The notes below the pieces were generated by a model that was given only the letters and a program-made list of their open reading frames with translations, did no database searches and was not told the DNA's origin. This document shows, piece by piece, positions 6,806 through 8,015 of a stretch of DNA of 8,015 nucleotides (position 1 is the stretch's first letter; each line of letters begins with the position of its first letter). Made by a program: the position numbers and the translations under genes. Origin of the DNA: Pseudomonadota bacterium (GTDB taxonomy: Bacteria > Pseudomonadota > Alphaproteobacteria > Sphingomonadales > SMXR01); NCBI GenBank assembly GCA_022571175.1, contig JACZYI010000077.1, positions 1-8,015 on the forward strand. Reading direction: 5' to 3'.

Positions 6806-7483
6806 ATGTTGCAACGCACCACCAGTTTCCATGAAGTCAGCCATCCTATTTATGACGGGATGGTCACCTACAAGGGTTTGCGTGAGGCCCGGGTGTCTGA
6901 ATATGTGTCGCGCAAAACCCTGGCGATCCTCTATTCCGAAGGGATTGCCTTTCAGTTGGACCGGGTTGATTTGATCGGCAATACCGGGACCTACCTGAAC
7001 TCACCCTATCATCGCTTTGCCAAGGGGGCCGATATTTCCTCTTTGCCGCTTGAAAAGCTCGCCAACCTGGACTGCCTGGTGGTCGAATCAGCGGCGACCG
7101 AGTTTTCTCACCGGGTGGGCCTGGCGCTGCTGGCGGAATACGATGTCCGAAACAAGGCGGTCCTGATCGCCACCGGCTGGTCACAATTTTGGGGAAAGGA
7201 CATATACTATGACCGCCCCCCTTATTTAACCGTCAATGCGGCAAAATACCTGGCCCTCCACGGGGCCGCCCTGGTGGGCATCGATTCCCCCAGCATCGAC
7301 GACACGACAAAGTCTTCCCGGCCGGTCAACACTATCCTGCTGCGACGCAACATCCCGTTTATTGAACACATGATAAACCTGGAAAATGTTCCCGCAACCG
7401 GGGGAAAATTTTTCGCGGTTCCGCCCCGGATCAAAAAGGTCGGGTGTTTTCCGGTCCGGGCCTTCATCATCGCCAATTCCTGA
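6806..7483 (+). CDS. Cyclase family protein (kynurenine formamidase-like fold), metal site degenerate
   Basis: This 225-residue protein has the sequence plan of the cyclase / kynurenine formamidase (KynB) family: a SHPIYDGM start (12-19), the metal-site segment (59-69), TGWSQFW (123-129), PPYLTVNAAKYL (138-149), GIDSPSID (158-165) and a closing IPFIEHMINLENVP (183-196). Family hydrolases open amide or ester bonds using HxGTHxDxPxH. Here the segment reads NTGTYLNSPYH, so Asn59, Tyr63 and Asn65 replace two histidines and an aspartate, while His69 remains. The later family His is Asn175, while the glutamate (Glu187) is kept. I recall a cyclase branch with NTGTYLDxP, so part of this change is shared by relatives. 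The ATG at 6806 lacks a good Shine-Dalgarno sequence but matches the family N-terminus. Its substrate is unknown. Confidence 0.82.
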   Translation: MLQRTTSFHEVSHPIYDGMVTYKGLREARVSEYVSRKTLAILYSEGIAFQLDRVDLIGNTGTYLNSPYHRFAKGADISSLPLEKLANLDCLVVESAATEFSHRVGLALLAEYDVRNKAVLIATGWSQFWGKDIYYDRPPYLTVNAAKYLALHGAALVGIDSPSIDDTTKSSRPVNTILLRRNIPFIEHMINLENVPATGGKFFAVPPRIKKVGCFPVRAFIIANS

Positions 7484-7558
7484 GTTAAAATAAAGGGTTA
7501 TCACAATTTCACCCCCAGATGCCGGGGGCCGGAAAAGTTACCTTTAGTTGTGACCAAT

Positions 7559-7590
7559 ATGTGATATACTTCTTTAGGTGTATATCACAT
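7559..7590. promoter_or_regulatory. Perfect 11-bp inverted repeat overlapping an extended -10 promoter
   Basis: ATGTGATATAC (7559-7569) and GTATATCACAT (7580-7590) are exact reverse complements separated by 10 bases. The left arm contains TGATATACT (7562-7570), an extended -10 element (TG-N-TATACT), so a protein bound to the dyad would cover the promoter. The arms are one helical turn apart in their spacer, as for a dimeric repressor. Additional TGTGA (7549-7553, 11 bases before the TGTGA at 7560) and TCACA (7501-7505) copies occur in the same 94-base gap. The sequence can also fold as an RNA or single-strand hairpin. Confidence 0.6.
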
Positions 7591-7805
7591 CCAAAATTAA
7601 ACCTCTGGTTTTAGCCTTGGTCTTGTTGCTGGGGATGCTGGCCGCCCCGCCCGCCCCGCAAGTCGCCGGCTGCGCCTGGATCTACGCCGGGGTTGGCAAA
7701 CCCCTGAATAACACCGCCGGCGGCAATACCGAGTTGTGCCGCAGGGGCTTTGTTTTGTCCTTCAACCAAACCACCGGCGTCATGCCGGGTAGCAGCCCCT
7801 CGTAG
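7578..7805 (+). pseudogene. N-terminal fragment of an exported protein, probably a DNA/RNA non-specific endonuclease
   Basis: The open frame encodes 75 residues from a GTG at 7578. Residues 1-30 look like an export signal: a basic start with lysines at 6 and 8, a hydrophobic core VLALVLLLGML (11-21), then a proline/alanine-rich end. VAGC (29-32) could be a lipobox. The following GNTELCRRGFVLSFN (49-63) resembles the first segment of secreted NUC1/Serratia-type DNA/RNA non-specific endonucleases, which normally continues into a WVAxRLT-like motif. Here the match stops after TTGV (65-68, base 7781) and the next bases are the reverse strand of a sulfatase gene, with a stop at 7803-7805. The catalytic region is therefore absent. 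The start lies only about 8 bases after the -10, which would make the message nearly leaderless. Family assignment is moderate. Confidence 0.5.
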
Positions 7806-8015
7806 CCGGACAGCGCGGGATCGCCCGGCGCATGGGCCCGTGGATCGGAGCCGACGTCGGTGTAGCCGAATAGCGCCGGCTCGTAGCCCGCCTTGCGGGC
7901 CTCCAGGGCAACGTTGGTGTGGCGCGCATCCAGCGGCGTGCCGTTCACGACGGAGCGGTGGTTGTGAAGGTACAGTCCGGTGTACAGTCCCGCCCGGCCC
8001 GGCCCGCAGGGCGTG
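7682..8015 (-). pseudogene. N-terminal fragment of a sulfatase / phosphonate monoester hydrolase (partial at window edge)
   Basis: On the minus strand the frame is open from the right edge (first full codon at 8014). The first visible residues TPCGPGRAGLYTG hold the sulfatase signature C-x-P-x-R, whose cysteine becomes formylglycine, the nucleophile. Typical continuation follows: LYLHNHRSVVNGTPLDARHTN, ALFGYTDVGSDPRAH and PGDPALSGYEGLLPG. Similarity stops around base 7780. The rest of the frame, to the stop at 7682, is antisense of the nuclease fragment and resembles nothing. Family members are around 500 residues, so most of the protein, including later metal ligands, is missing. The gene start lies right of 8015. 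GC content here is about 75%, well above the rest of the window. Because intact catalytic residues are followed by a foreign tail, I treat it as broken. Confidence 0.7.

Noticed and set aside
7511..7529. CCCCC (7512-7516) and GGGGG (7524-7528) forming a short GC hairpin after the cyclase gene
   Set aside because: The stem is only 5 bp with a 7-base loop and no T-run follows, so it does not meet the pattern of an intrinsic terminator.
7559..7590. Terminal inverted repeat of a small mobile element
   Set aside because: The two arms are only 10 bases apart with no cargo between them, and no flanking target-site duplication is visible; an operator or promoter dyad explains them better.

Overview
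The window looks like chromosomal DNA from an alphaproteobacterium. The basis is protein resemblance: EgtB/EgtD, a CobD-like protein, a DecR-type Lrp regulator, a DUF6356 protein and an RCK_C-containing SLC13 permease. Codon use is moderate-GC up to about 6240. I cannot name the genus. No rRNA, tRNA, CRISPR array, transposase or integrase was seen.

Layout, left to right: (1) the C-terminal part of a HAD-superfamily phosphatase of phosphoglycolate-phosphatase type (1-381, +). (2) An ergothioneine operon, egtB (517-1818) overlapping egtD (1815-2819) by the four bases ATGA. (3) A divergent, orphan CobD/CbiB-like membrane protein (2906-3958, +), preceded by an A7-G9 homopolymer tract. (4) Convergent to it, a DecR-like Lrp/AsnC regulator (3968-4429, -). 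(5) Divergent from the regulator, a small DUF6356 protein (4579-4824, +), then an SLC13/DASS permease with two cytoplasmic RCK_C domains (4914-6695, +). (6) A cyclase/kynurenine-formamidase-like protein with a degenerate metal site (6806-7483, +) behind a perfect extended -10 promoter. (7) A GC-rich right end where the start of a secreted nuclease-like gene (7578, +) runs head-on into the start of a sulfatase/phosphonate monoester hydrolase gene (continuing past 8015, -). Each is truncated by the other.

How the genes may work together: EgtD trimethylates histidine and EgtB adds the sulfur. The EgtB active-site pattern resembles the cysteine-using (EgtA/EgtC-independent) type, so these two genes could form a short ergothioneine route that would still need a C-S lyase from elsewhere. 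The nearby DecR-like regulator (E. coli DecR controls cysteine detoxification) and the SLC13-type anion permease make a sulfur/thiol neighbourhood conceivable. That link is inference.

The most unusual places are the fused gene fragments at 7578-8015 with the perfect 11-bp dyad in front of them, the CobD-like protein lacking several family-conserved acidic residues, the cyclase lacking most metal ligands, and a rise in GC from about 50% to about 67% inside the permease gene. I see no clear new defence or mobile system.
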